36,814 nt of DNA, from positions 1 through 36,814 of the forward strand of contig NZ_QITQ01000025.1 of NCBI RefSeq assembly GCF_003260265.1, given 5' to 3'. Of the stretch, positions 21,708 to 30,800 are shown piece after piece; position 1 is the first letter of the stretch; each line of letters opens with the position of its first letter. The notes beneath the pieces are model-generated. The model worked only from the letters and a program-made list of their open reading frames with translations, was not told the origin of the DNA and ran no database searches. The position numbers were made by a program, and so were the translations under genes. This DNA comes from Roseovarius amoyensis. Its GTDB lineage: Bacteria > Pseudomonadota > Alphaproteobacteria > Rhodobacterales > Rhodobacteraceae.

Positions 21708-23852
21708 ATGGCTGAGAAGAAGGTCAGCGTCCGCCTCGCGGCCGTGGGCGGGCGACAGGTGCGCGCCGAACTGGAGGGTGTCGGCGAGGCGGGTGCCCGC
21801 GGCTTCGGTCGGCTCAGCCGCGAGATGGAGGCGGCCAATGTGCGGATGGCGGCCTTCTCGCGCCGGGTCAAGGTTGCGGCCGCCGCCGCGGTGGCCGCCG
21901 CGATGGCCACGGGCGTGGCCATGGTCCGGTCCGGCCTCCAGACGGTCGATGCGCAGGCGAAACTGGCGCAGTCGCTGGGCACGACGGTCGCCTCGATCCA
22001 GACGCTGGAGCGCGCGGGGGAACTGGCCGGCGTGTCGATGTCCGGGATCGAGCAGGCCACCAAGGACATGACCCGGCGTCTGAGCCAGGCCGCGGCAAAG
22101 GGCGGCCCCGCCGCCGACGCGCTGGACCGGCTCGGGCTCTCGGCCAATGAGCTGATCGCCCTGCCGCTGGACCAGCGCGTGGGGGCAATCAACGCGGCCA
22201 TCGAGGACTTCGTGCCGGTGGCCGAGCGCGCGGCGGTCGCGGGGCAGCTCTTCGGCGAGGAAGGCTCGATCGCCATGAGCCGGATCGACACTTTGAGCCT
22301 GCGCCAGGCCACGGACGACGTGCGCGCCTTCGGGATCGTGGTCTCGGAACAGGACGCCGATCAGATCGAGCGCACCAACGACGCCATCTCCCGGCTCGGG
22401 CTGATCTGGCGCGGGCTCTCGAACCAGCTCGCCGTCGCCGCGGCGCCGGCGCTCGAGGCAGTGGCCAACGCGATGGCGGCGGTCGCGAGCCGCACCGGCC
22501 CGCTCGGCCAGGCCATCAAGGCGCTTTTCGACAACATCGGCCGTCTCAGCACCTACGCGGCGACCTTCGCCGCCTTCCTCGCCGGCCGCTGGGCCGCGGG
22601 GCTCGCCGTCGCCGCGCTCTCGGTCCGCGGCCTCGCGACAGCCCTCGTTATCCTGCGCGGCGCGCTCATCCGCACCGGCATCGGGGCGCTGATCGTCGGC
22701 GCCGGCGAGATCGTCTACCAGTTCACGCGTCTGGTGCGCGGCGCGGGCGGCTTTGGCGAGGCGCTGAAGCTCATGGGCAACGTCGCAAGCGCGGTCTGGG
22801 ACGGGATCAAGGTCACGGTCGCCTCCTTCGTGGACGATTTCCGCGCCATGCGCGCCGATATCGAGGCGATCTGGCTGCGGCTCATGGGATTTCTCTCCCG
22901 GAAATGGGCGGATTTTCTCGGCCGGATCGGGCCGACCTTCAACGCGGTCTCCGAGAAGATCGGCGCCGACATGCGGATCGACGTGATCGGCGCGGAAGCT
23001 CAAGCCTCGATGCTGGAGCATGCCGCCAGCAACGCCGGGCACAGGGCCGATGTCTATCACGGCCGCGCCACCGACACCCGGGCCCATGCCTTCGATGGCG
23101 TGCGGGAGGCCGTGGACACGCTCCGGGCAGCGATGCGGACCAGCGGCGAGGATGGCGCGGATGCGCTTGACGATGCCACGGCTGCCGCCGATCGGGTGAG
23201 CGACGCGCTCGACACCGCCGGTCGGGCCGGCCGTGCTGCCGGGAGGGCGACGGCCAAGGGGGCCGAAGAGGCCGCCACCGGCTGGGCGGCGGTCACGGCG
23301 ACGCTCTCCGACTATGCTGGCAAGGCCCGCGAGATCGGCGACGATATCGGCCAGAACCTCGTGGGCGCGTTTCGCAGCGCCGAGGACGCGGTGGCCGAGT
23401 TCGTGAAGACCGGCAAGCTCGACTTCCGCGATCTGGTCACGTCGCTCATTGCCGATCTCGCCAAGCTCGCCGCGCGCCGCTTCATCCTCGGGCCGATCTC
23501 CAAGGCGCTCGGTGGCATTCTCGGCGGCGCCGGCGGGCTCTTCGCGGGCGTGCTGCATGCCGGCGGCATGGTGGGTGGCGACGGGCCCGCGCGCATGGTC
23601 CCGGCGATGGCCTTCGCCGCCGCGCCGCGGATGCATGGCGGTGGTTGGGCCGGGCTCAAGTCGGACGAAGTCCCGGCGATCCTTCAGCGCGGCGAGCGCG
23701 TGCTCTCACGCCGCGAGGCGCGAGGCTACGGCGCCGGCGGTGCTGTCACCATCAACATCCACGCCCGCGACGCCGAAAGCTTCCGGCAATCACGGACGCA
23801 GATCGCGGCCGATATCGCCCGCGCGGTCTCCATGGGCCGGAGAGGGCTGTGA
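21708..23852 (+). CDS. phage tail tape measure protein
   Basis: The 714-aa product begins MAEKKVSVRLAAVGGRQVRAELEGVGEAGARGFGRLSREME and has long helical stretches. There is a hydrophobic central part (about residues 250-330: FAAFLAGRWAAGLAVAALSVRGLATALVILRGALI) that could insert into the host membrane. The C-terminal domain is of tape-measure type, with LDFRDLVTSLIADLAKLAARRFILGPI, HAGGMVGGDGPARMVPA and the family block GLKSDEVPAILQRGERVLSRREA. It sets tail length and helps DNA entry. It is intact and follows higBA. Confidence 0.92.
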   Translation: MAEKKVSVRLAAVGGRQVRAELEGVGEAGARGFGRLSREMEAANVRMAAFSRRVKVAAAAAVAAAMATGVAMVRSGLQTVDAQAKLAQSLGTTVASIQTLERAGELAGVSMSGIEQATKDMTRRLSQAAAKGGPAADALDRLGLSANELIALPLDQRVGAINAAIEDFVPVAERAAVAGQLFGEEGSIAMSRIDTLSLRQATDDVRAFGIVVSEQDADQIERTNDAISRLGLIWRGLSNQLAVAAAPALEAVANAMAAVASRTGPLGQAIKALFDNIGRLSTYAATFAAFLAGRWAAGLAVAALSVRGLATALVILRGALIRTGIGALIVGAGEIVYQFTRLVRGAGGFGEALKLMGNVASAVWDGIKVTVASFVDDFRAMRADIEAIWLRLMGFLSRKWADFLGRIGPTFNAVSEKIGADMRIDVIGAEAQASMLEHAASNAGHRADVYHGRATDTRAHAFDGVREAVDTLRAAMRTSGEDGADALDDATAAADRVSDALDTAGRAGRAAGRATAKGAEEAATGWAAVTATLSDYAGKAREIGDDIGQNLVGAFRSAEDAVAEFVKTGKLDFRDLVTSLIADLAKLAARRFILGPISKALGGILGGAGGLFAGVLHAGGMVGGDGPARMVPAMAFAAAPRMHGGGWAGLKSDEVPAILQRGERVLSRREARGYGAGGAVTINIHARDAESFRQSRTQIAADIARAVSMGRRGL

Positions 23853-23949
23853 GTGCGTTCCGCAGTCGACCAGCACGCGCCACTGGTTCGAGCGTGCCGG
23901 TCGACGGAACCGGTTGCGGCGGACAGAGCACGAACCACGGAGACTTGCC

Positions 23950-24576
23950 ATGGCGTTTCACGAGGTCCGGTTTCCCGACGACATCAGCCGCGGCGCGCGC
24001 GGCGGGCCCGAGCGGCGCACGCAGATCATCGAGCTCGCCTCAGGGGACGAGGAACGCAACGCCAGTTGGGCGAACTCGCGGCGCCGGTTCGATGTCGCCT
24101 ACGGCATCCGCCGTGCCGACGATCTCGCCACAGTGGTGGCCTTTTTTGAAGCCCGCAACGGCCGGCTTTACGGCTTCCGGTTCAAGGACTGGGGCGATTA
24201 CAAGTCCTGTCTGCCCTCAAAGGCGCCGGCGTCCACGGATCAGGCGATCGGCACCGGTGACGGCGCGACGACCGCCTTCCATCTGGTCAAGCGCTACGCG
24301 TCGGGCAGTCAGACATGGGTGCGGACGATCACCAAGCCGGTGGCAGGGTTGGTCTGCATCGCACTTGGCGGCACTGAGCAGGGCAGCGGCTGGTCGGTCG
24401 ACATCACCATGGGCGTCGTGACCTTCGACAGCGCACCGGCGGTGGGCGTTGCCATCACCGCCGGCTTCGAATTCGACGTGCCGGTCCGTTTTGATAGCGA
24501 CACGCTCGACGTGACGCACGATCTCGAGCGGTTGGGCTCGATCACCTCCATCCCTCTGCTGGAGATCCGGCGATGA
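23950..24576 (+). CDS. DUF2460 (TIGR02217) distal tail protein, GTA g12-like
   Basis: The 208-aa product FHEVRFPDDISRGARGGPERRTQIIELASGDEERNASWANSRRRFDVAYGIR is the DUF2460 signature, followed by FFEARNGRLYGFRFKDWGDYKSC and the end LERLGSITSIPLLEIRR. In the Rhodobacter capsulatus GTA its homologue is the distal tail protein joining tube and hub. ATG 23950 has GGAG upstream. The gene overlaps (ATGA) the first lysis-cassette gene. Confidence 0.92.
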   Translation: MAFHEVRFPDDISRGARGGPERRTQIIELASGDEERNASWANSRRRFDVAYGIRRADDLATVVAFFEARNGRLYGFRFKDWGDYKSCLPSKAPASTDQAIGTGDGATTAFHLVKRYASGSQTWVRTITKPVAGLVCIALGGTEQGSGWSVDITMGVVTFDSAPAVGVAITAGFEFDVPVRFDSDTLDVTHDLERLGSITSIPLLEIRR

Positions 24577-24923
24577 ACGACAATAGCGGCTTTCTGGCCG
24601 CCGTCCTGCGCGAGCTTGCGGCCTCGACGGCCGTGATCCTCGCCGCCTGGGGCGCGCTCGGCGGGGCGACGAATGCGCTGACCACCAAGATGCACTTGCG
24701 CGATGCGCTCCGGCACATCCTGCTCGGCGGGCTGATCGCCGCCGGCATGGGCAGCCTCTCGATGGCCGTCATCGCGGCCTGGCTGGGACTGCAGCCCGAG
24801 GCCATCCCCGCAGGCGGAGCGGCGGGGTCCGCCGCCTATCTGGTCGGCGTCTTCGGCCCGGCCTTCATCGAGGTCGTCCTGGCCCGGCTGCGGGCCGCGA
24901 AGGGGGGCGGCGGCGATGACTGA
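24573..24923 (+). CDS. putative holin-like membrane protein
   Basis: The 116-aa product has about three hydrophobic segments: VLRELAASTAVILAAWGALGG, RHILLGGLIAAGMGSLSMAVIAAWLGL and AAGSAAYLVGVFGPAFIEVVLARL. A basic, glycine-rich end (RLRAAKGGGGDD) follows. Size, membrane segments and position just upstream of the endolysin suggest a holin, the pore that releases or activates the endolysin. No specific holin family is recognised, so the function is inferred from context. Confidence 0.6.
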   Translation: MNDNSGFLAAVLRELAASTAVILAAWGALGGATNALTTKMHLRDALRHILLGGLIAAGMGSLSMAVIAAWLGLQPEAIPAGGAAGSAAYLVGVFGPAFIEVVLARLRAAKGGGGDD

Positions 24924-25047
24924 GCTCGCGCGCTTCCTGCGCAATCTCAGGCGCGACGCGGGCGATCCGCGCGAGACCTTCGCCCACCGTCTGCGCATCG
25001 GCTTGGCCGTCGCGGCGCTGATCCTGCTCATCTCGGCCTTGAGGTAA
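24916..25047 (+). CDS. 43-aa single-pass membrane protein
   Basis: ATG 24916 overlaps the end of the holin-like gene. The product MTELARFLRNLRRDAGDPRETF has a basic, cytoplasmic-type N-terminus and one C-terminal hydrophobic helix (IGLAVAALILLISALR). The gene lies 5 nt before the endolysin start and could be a second holin, a pinholin-type partner or an antiholin. It is too short for a family call. Confidence 0.55.
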   Translation: MTELARFLRNLRRDAGDPRETFAHRLRIGLAVAALILLISALR

Positions 25048-25051
25048 CCCC

Positions 25052-25711
25052 ATGCACATGACAGATCGCGGCCTGCTGGCCCTGGCCCGGCACGAGGGGC
25101 TGGTGCCCGGACCCTACCGCGATATCACTGGCACCTGGACCTTCGGCGTTGGCCACACCGCCGAGGCCGGGCCGCCCGATCCCGCCACCATGCCGCGCGG
25201 CATGCCCGCTGACACGCAAGCCGGCATCCGCGAGGCGTTCCGGGTCTTCCGCGCCGACCTCGCGCGTTACGAGGCGGATGTGCTGCGCGCCGTGACCGTG
25301 CCGCTGGAAAGCCATGAGTTCGATGCGCTGGTGAGCTTTCACTACAACACCGGCGGCATTGCGAAGGCCGCACTGACCCGGCGTCTGAACGCGGGTGATC
25401 GCAAGGCGGCGGCCGCGGCGTTCATGGGCTGGCTCAGACCCGCGGGTATCCGGTCCCGGCGCGAGGCGGAGCGCGATCTCTTCCGGCAGGGCCGCTATCC
25501 CGGCGGAATGATCCCGGTCTGGGCGGTCGACCGCGCGGGCCGGGTCGACTTCTCACGCCCCGTTCGCCGGCTGACCGGCAGCGAGGCGCTGGCGCTGCTT
25601 CGCCCGGCGTCACCGCCGCGGCTACCGGTCCTCGAACCTGCATCCGACGCGCCCGCCGGCTGGCTGGCCCGGCTGGTCGCGTTCCTCTCCACCCTGATCC
25701 GGAGGACCTGA
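25052..25711 (+). CDS. endolysin, T4-type lysozyme (glycoside hydrolase family 24)
   Basis: The 219-aa product carries the T4-lysozyme catalytic triad with exact family spacing: Glu15 (ARHEGLVPGPYRD), Asp24 and Thr30 (DITGTWTFGVGHT). Further conserved parts are EFDALVSFHYNTGG and the GWLRPAGIRSRREAERDLF helix. It cuts peptidoglycan at the end of infection. There is no signal peptide at the start, so release through the holin is expected. After about residue 165 comes an extra C-terminal region with a final amphipathic helix (WLARLVAFLSTLIRR). Confidence 0.93.
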   Translation: MHMTDRGLLALARHEGLVPGPYRDITGTWTFGVGHTAEAGPPDPATMPRGMPADTQAGIREAFRVFRADLARYEADVLRAVTVPLESHEFDALVSFHYNTGGIAKAALTRRLNAGDRKAAAAAFMGWLRPAGIRSRREAERDLFRQGRYPGGMIPVWAVDRAGRVDFSRPVRRLTGSEALALLRPASPPRLPVLEPASDAPAGWLARLVAFLSTLIRRT

Positions 25712-25715
25712 CCCC

Positions 25716-25946
25716 ATGCGCTATTTTCGCCCAAACTCGCTCACCTGGTGGGCGGGCTGTCTCGCCATGCTCACCGGCATCGCGTCCCTGGCGCTGCCGG
25801 CGACTGGCCCGCTCTCCGAGATTTCCCGCCTCGTCGCGCTGCTCGCCGGCAGCGGCGACGCGTCGCCCGCGGGGCTCGTGTTCCTCGGGCTCGGCCTCAT
25901 TGGCCTGCGCGACCGGGTCGAGCGCGGGTTTCGGGGGCCGCGCTGA
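25716..25946 (+). CDS. small membrane protein of the lysis cassette
   Basis: The 76-aa product has two hydrophobic helices (WWAGCLAMLTGIASLALPATG and SPAGLVFLGLGLIGLRDRVERG) joined by a short loop, with a basic end. It lies 4 nt after the endolysin gene, and its stop overlaps the next start (TGATG). A holin or accessory role is possible, but the family is not recognised. Confidence 0.65.
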   Translation: MRYFRPNSLTWWAGCLAMLTGIASLALPATGPLSEISRLVALLAGSGDASPAGLVFLGLGLIGLRDRVERGFRGPR

Positions 25947-26134
25947 TGCTGTGGTCGCTGATCGTCACCGTCTGCCTAGCATCAGGCGGCGACGTCATGT
26001 GCCAGGAGATGCGCTGGCACATGATCGAGAGGCAAGCGGCATGCGACCGGATGCTCGCCGGCGAGCGCCGACGGCTCGAAGCGGCCGGGCCGGCGATGGT
26101 GGTGGCGCGCTGCATCGAGGGGTGGTTCGCATGA
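25946..26134 (+). CDS. small secreted, cysteine-containing protein
   Basis: The 62-aa product MLWSLIVTVCLASGGDVMCQEMRWHMIERQAACDRML has a hydrophobic N-terminus resembling a short signal peptide. Four cysteines (in VCL, MCQ, ACD and RCI) may form disulfide bonds outside the cytoplasm. It is coupled to both neighbours (TGATG before, ATGA after). Its place in the lysis cassette suggests an envelope role; I do not recognise a family. Confidence 0.6.
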   Translation: MLWSLIVTVCLASGGDVMCQEMRWHMIERQAACDRMLAGERRRLEAAGPAMVVARCIEGWFA

Positions 26135-26367
26135 CCTTCTGGCTGCTCGGCACCCGTCTCGGGCGCTGGCTCACTGGCGCCGCCGCGGCGGTGCTGGCGG
26201 TGCTGACGCTGCGCACCCGGTGGCGGGCCGAGGGCCAGAGGCAGGCAGAGAGGGAGGCCGACAGGGATGCAATCGAGAGGGTGGAAGACGGCAATCGGGC
26301 CGTGGTGCGCGGCCGCAGCGACGATCCTGCTCGGCGGCTGCGTCGCAACGACGGGCAATGGCGGTGA
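26131..26367 (+). CDS. Rz-like inner-membrane spanin subunit (i-spanin)
   Basis: The 78-aa product has one N-terminal membrane helix (LTGAAAAVLAVLTLRTRW) followed by a charged helical stretch (EGQRQAEREADRDAIERVEDGNRAVVRG) of the coiled-coil type. That is the layout of i-spanins. The second half of the gene overlaps, in another frame, a small lipoprotein gene, the hallmark of embedded or overlapped Rz/Rz1 pairs. Spanins fuse inner and outer membranes at lysis. Confidence 0.65.
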   Translation: MTFWLLGTRLGRWLTGAAAAVLAVLTLRTRWRAEGQRQAEREADRDAIERVEDGNRAVVRGRSDDPARRLRRNDGQWR

Positions 26368-26491
26368 TGCCGGCTGCCTCGGCTACGCCATCGCACGCGC
26401 GCAGATGCCCTCGGCGGAGAGCGTGCCGGCAGGGGTCTGGGGCACATGGATCGCCGATCTCGATGACCGCATGACGGGAACCTGCCGATGA
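26267..26491 (+). CDS. Rz1-like outer-membrane lipoprotein (o-spanin), overlapping the i-spanin gene
   Basis: The product is 74 aa from ATG 26267, in the +1 frame relative to the overlapping i-spanin gene. A signal peptide (WCAAAATILLGGC) ends in a lipobox-like LLGGC, predicting a lipoprotein with mature Cys25; the mature part is short and has two more cysteines. The nested position plus the lipobox fits an o-spanin. The stop overlaps the start of the DUF2163 gene (ATGA), so the frame is used up to the next gene. Confidence 0.65.
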   Translation: MQSRGWKTAIGPWCAAAATILLGGCVATTGNGGDAGCLGYAIARAQMPSAESVPAGVWGTWIADLDDRMTGTCR

Positions 26492-27372
26492 AGACGCTAT
26501 CCCCCGCCCTTCAAGCCCACCTCATTGAGGGCACCACCACGCTCGCCTGGTGCTGGCGGATTTCGCGCGCCGATGGTGTGACGCTGGGCTTCACCGACCA
26601 CGACCGGACGCTGAGCTTCGACGGAACCCAATTCGAGCCCGAGAGCGGACTGACCGCCTCGGAGGTCCGGTTCGGCTCCGATCTCTCGGTCGATGCGCAG
26701 GACGCGACGGGCGTGCTGACCTCGGAGCGCATCACCGAGACCGATATCCTCGACGGCCGCTGGGACAACGCCGAGGTCGAGGTCTGGCGCGTGAACTGGG
26801 CCGACACGGGCCAGCGCTTGCTGATGCGGCGCGGCGCCATCGGCCAGATCCGGCGCGGGCGGTTGGCCTTCGTGGCCGAGGTGCGCAGCCTCGCGCATGT
26901 GCTGGGCCAGACGGTCGGGCGGACCTTCCAGGCGACCTGCGATGCCGCGCTCGGCGACGCGCGTTGCGGGGTCGATCTCGAGGATCCCGCGTTCAAGCGC
27001 GCGGGCGCGGTGATCGACCTCCTGCGCGAGCGGGCGTTTACCGCCTCGGGGCTCGACGGCTTTGCCTCCGGCTGGTTCACCTTCGGCACGGTGGAGTGGA
27101 CCAGCGGCGCGAGCGCCGGGCGCCGGGCGGAGGTGCTGGGCCATGACGTGGCGGGCAGCGTCGCGACCATCACGCTGCTCGAGGCGCCGGTGCGGGGCAT
27201 CGCCGCGGGCGACGCCTTCATCATCCGCGCCGGCTGCGACAAGCGGATCGAGACCTGCAGCGCGAAGTTCGCCAACACCGTCAATTTCCGAGGCTTCCCG
27301 CACATCCCCGGCCAGGACACGGTCCTGCGCTACGCCACCAGGGACGGTGGCCACGACGGGGGCGTGCTGTGA
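26488..27372 (+). CDS. DUF2163 tail hub protein, GTA g13-like
   Basis: The 294-aa product begins LSPALQAHLIEGTTTLAWCWRISRADGVTLGFTDHDR, the N-terminal DUF2163 block. Then comes QRLLMRRGAIGQIRRGRLAFVAEVRSLAHVLGQ, and a C-terminal part with CDAALGDARCGVDL and CDKRIETCSAKFANTVNFRGFPHIPG (phage BR0599-like). The cysteines in this last part bind an iron-sulfur cluster in the R. capsulatus GTA hub; here Cys residues are found at matching blocks. The gene starts by overlapping the o-spanin and ends overlapping the peptidase. Confidence 0.92.
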   Translation: MKTLSPALQAHLIEGTTTLAWCWRISRADGVTLGFTDHDRTLSFDGTQFEPESGLTASEVRFGSDLSVDAQDATGVLTSERITETDILDGRWDNAEVEVWRVNWADTGQRLLMRRGAIGQIRRGRLAFVAEVRSLAHVLGQTVGRTFQATCDAALGDARCGVDLEDPAFKRAGAVIDLLRERAFTASGLDGFASGWFTFGTVEWTSGASAGRRAEVLGHDVAGSVATITLLEAPVRGIAAGDAFIIRAGCDKRIETCSAKFANTVNFRGFPHIPGQDTVLRYATRDGGHDGGVL

Positions 27373-27818
27373 CCAACGTCGTTTCCAGCGCCAACCCCAC
27401 GCGTGTCATCGCCATCGCGCGATCCTGGCTCGGGACGCCGTATCACGATCAGGCCAGCCTTCGCGGCGTTGGCTGCGACTGTCTCGGGCTGGCGCGCGGG
27501 GTCTGGCGCGAGGTCGTCGGCCCCGAGCCGTTTCCGATCCCACCCTACAGCCGAGATTGGGGCGAAACCGGCCCGCGCGAAGTGCTGGCCGAGGGCGTGC
27601 GCGCCATGATGATCGAGGTGGAGCCCGGCGTGGCTGCGCCCGGCGCACTGGTCCTCTTCCGCATGAAGCCGCGTGCCATCGCAAAACATGTCGGGATCCT
27701 CACCGGTCCCGGCGCGTTCCTTCACGCATACGAGCGGCTCGGCGTGATCGAGGAACCGCTCACCCATGCCTGGCGCCGGCGCATCGCCTTCGCCTTCCTC
27801 TTTCCTCGCGAGGTCTGA
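27369..27818 (+). CDS. NlpC/P60-family tail peptidase, GTA g14-like
   Basis: The 149-aa cysteine peptidase acts on peptidoglycan at the tail tip. AIARSWLGTPYHDQASLRGVGCDCLGLARGVWREVVG contains the catalytic Cys38, and KHVGIL holds the catalytic His107, with a second His in FLHAYE. Homologues in GTA and related siphophages open the cell wall during DNA entry. Length is typical. It is coupled to the DUF2163 gene by ATGA and followed 4 nt later by the tip protein. Confidence 0.93.
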   Translation: MTNVVSSANPTRVIAIARSWLGTPYHDQASLRGVGCDCLGLARGVWREVVGPEPFPIPPYSRDWGETGPREVLAEGVRAMMIEVEPGVAAPGALVLFRMKPRAIAKHVGILTGPGAFLHAYERLGVIEEPLTHAWRRRIAFAFLFPREV

Positions 27819-27821
27819 CCC

Positions 27822-30800
27822 GTGGCAACGCTTGTTCTCGGTGCGGTCGGATCGGCCATCGGCGGCACGATCGGCGGCGGCATCCTCGGTGTCAGCGCCG
27901 CGACCATCGGCGGCTTTGTCGGCTCCAGCATCGGCTCGGTTGTCGACAGCTGGATCGTCTCGTCGCTCGCACCCAGCCAGCGGATCGAAGGGCAGCGGCT
28001 CGATACGCTGCGCATTACCTCATCGACCGAAGGCGCGGTGATCCCGCGCGTCTTCGGCCGCATGCGCATCGGCGGCAACGTCATCTGGGCCACGGATTTC
28101 CGCGAGGACATCAGTGTCACGACGAGCGGCGGCGGCAAGGGTGGCGGCGGGGGCGGCAAGGTCACGACCATCGAGTATCTCTATTCCGCCAGCTTCGCCG
28201 TGGCGCTTTGCGAAGGACCGATTACCGGCATCGGGCGGATCTGGGCCGATGGCAAGCCGCTCGACATGACCGGCATCACCTGGCGGTGGTATCAGGGCAA
28301 TGAGGCGCAGGAGCCCGACCCGTTCATCGCCGCGAAGATGGGTGCGGGCGCCACGCCCGCCTGTCGCGGAACGGCCTATGTCATCTTCGAGGATCTTCCG
28401 CTCGGCGACTACGGCAACCGCATCCCGCAGCTTTCCTTCGAGGTCTTCCGGCTGCTCGCGGATCCCGACACTGCCGAGGGGCTCGTGAAGGCCGTCACCA
28501 TGATCCCGGCCGCGGGCGAGTTCGTCTATGCCACGACCGGCGTTCGCAAGGGGCTCTTCGGCGGGCTTTTTGGCGGGCTCTTCGGGGCGCAGGGCGCGGA
28601 GAACCTCAATGCGCTCTCCGATACCGCCGACTTCGTTGTCGCGCTCGACCATCTGCAGGCGATGGCGCCGAAGGTCGAAAGCGTGAGCCTCGTCGTCGCG
28701 TGGTTCGGCGACGATCTCCGGGCCGGGGATTGCGAGATCAGGCCCGGCGTCGAGCTTGCCGTCAAGAGCACCTTTCCCCAGACATGGAGCGTGAACGGCG
28801 TGAGCCGATCCGCGGCCCGTCTTGTCAGCCGCGACGACGACGACCGGCCGGTCTATGGCGGCACGCCGGCGGATTTCACCGTCGTGCAGGCGATCCGGGA
28901 GATGAAGGCGCGCGGGCTGCGCGTGACCTTTTATCCCTTCCTGCTGATGGACGTGCCATCGGGCAATACCCTGCCGAACCCGTACTCGGACAACGCCGCC
29001 GAGGCCGGCCAGCCCGCGCTTCCCTGGCGCGGGCGCATCACCTGTTCGCCAGCGGCGGGCTATGCCGGCAGCGTCGACAAGACCGCCACGGCGGGGGCCC
29101 AGGTCGCGGCGCTCCTTGGCTCGGCGCAGCCGGGGGACTTCACGGTATCCTCGGGGCCGGTGGGGACGCCTTACGCGGGCGTCAGCGCCACGTCCGCGCC
29201 CGACGAGAACTACGCCACCATCGCCTGGCCCGGCACCGTCGTCACCGGCGGGGCACCGGCGGCGCAGGCGGGCCAGGCGTGGCGGATCGAACTCACCCAG
29301 ACCGGCGGCACGGTGACGCTCACCATCACCGCGGCCCTGACCAACGTTGAGAGCGGCACCACCCGCTGGCTGGTCACCCCGCGCACCGTGTCCTGGCCGG
29401 CGCAGACGGTGCGGGTCCTGCGCACCGATATCCCCTCCGATCCGGGCGACGTGAGCGTGGCCTTCACCGGCGCGCCGGGCGACTGGGGTCTGCGGCGCAT
29501 GGTGCTGCACTACGCCCATCTCTGCGCCGCCGCCGGCGGGGTCGACGCCTTCCTGATCGGCTCGGAGCTGCGCGGGCTGACCACGATCCGTTCGGATGCG
29601 TCCACCTACCCGACGGTGCAGGCATTGCGCGATCTCGCCGCCGACGTCCGCTCGATCCTCGGGGCGGGGACGCAGATCAGCTACGCGGCCGACTGGTCGG
29701 AGTATTTCGGGCATCAGCCCGGCGACGGCAGCGGCGACGTCTTCTTCCATCTTGACCCGCTCTGGGCGGACGGCAATGTCGATTTCGTCGGCATCGACAA
29801 CTACATGGCCGTAAGCGACTGGCGCGACGGGTTCGACCATCTCGACGCGCAGGCGGGCTGGTCCGCGATCCATGACCGCGCCTACCTGCAGGCCAACATC
29901 GCCGGCGGCGAAGGGTTCGAGTGGTTCTACGCCTCCGATGCCGACCGCGTGGCGCAGGTCCGCACGCCCATAACCGATGGCACCGCCGGCAAGCCGTGGG
30001 TCTTTCGCCCGAAGGATCTGCGCGCCTGGTGGTCGAACCAGCACTACGACCGCCCCGACGGGGTGGAAAGCGGGACACCGACGGCGTGGACGCCGCAGTC
30101 GAAGCCGATCTGGTTCACCGAGCTCGGCTGCCCGGCCATCGACCGCGGCACCAACCAGCCCAACGTCTTCGTCGACCCGAAGTCCTCCGAGAGCCTTGTT
30201 CCCTACTTCTCGCGCGGCTGGCGCGACGACGCCATCCAGCGCGCCTGTCTCGAGGCGACCTACCTCTTCTGGGGCGCCCCGGCGAACAACCCGATCTCCG
30301 GCGTCTACGGCGGGCAGATGGTCGAGGTGCCGGAATGCGCCGCCTGGACCTGGGACGCGCGGCCCTATCCGTTCTTCCCCGAACTCGCGGAAGTCTGGTC
30401 GGACGGGCCGAACTGGCGGCTCGGCCACTGGCTGACGGGGCGGCTGGGCGCGGTGTCGCTGGCGGCGCTCGTGCGCCACCTCTGCACGCGCGCCGGGATG
30501 CCCGCGGAGCGCATCGACGTCTCCGGCCTCTGGGGCGCGGTCGAAGGCTACGCCATCGGCGCGCTGGAAAGCCCCCGCGCCTCGATCACCATGCTCGCGC
30601 GGCACTTCGGGTTCGATGCCGTCGAGACCGAGGGCGTGATCCGCTTCGTCATGCGCGGGCGGGCAGCGGTGGCGAGCGTCAGCCCCGACGATCTGGTCGC
30701 CGCGCGCGAGGGCGACGTCCTTGAGCTCACGCGCGGCCAGGAGACCGAGTTGCCGCAGGCGCTCAAATGGCAGGTGGCGCGGGCCGACGAGGACTTTGAT

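Noticed and set aside
21660..23636. 658-codon open frame antisense to the tape measure gene
   Set aside because: Same reasoning; the tape measure protein on the plus strand is clearly real.
28020..30605. 861-codon open frame antisense to the tip protein
   Set aside because: His/Arg-rich composition without motifs; a mirror of strong codon bias in the real gene.
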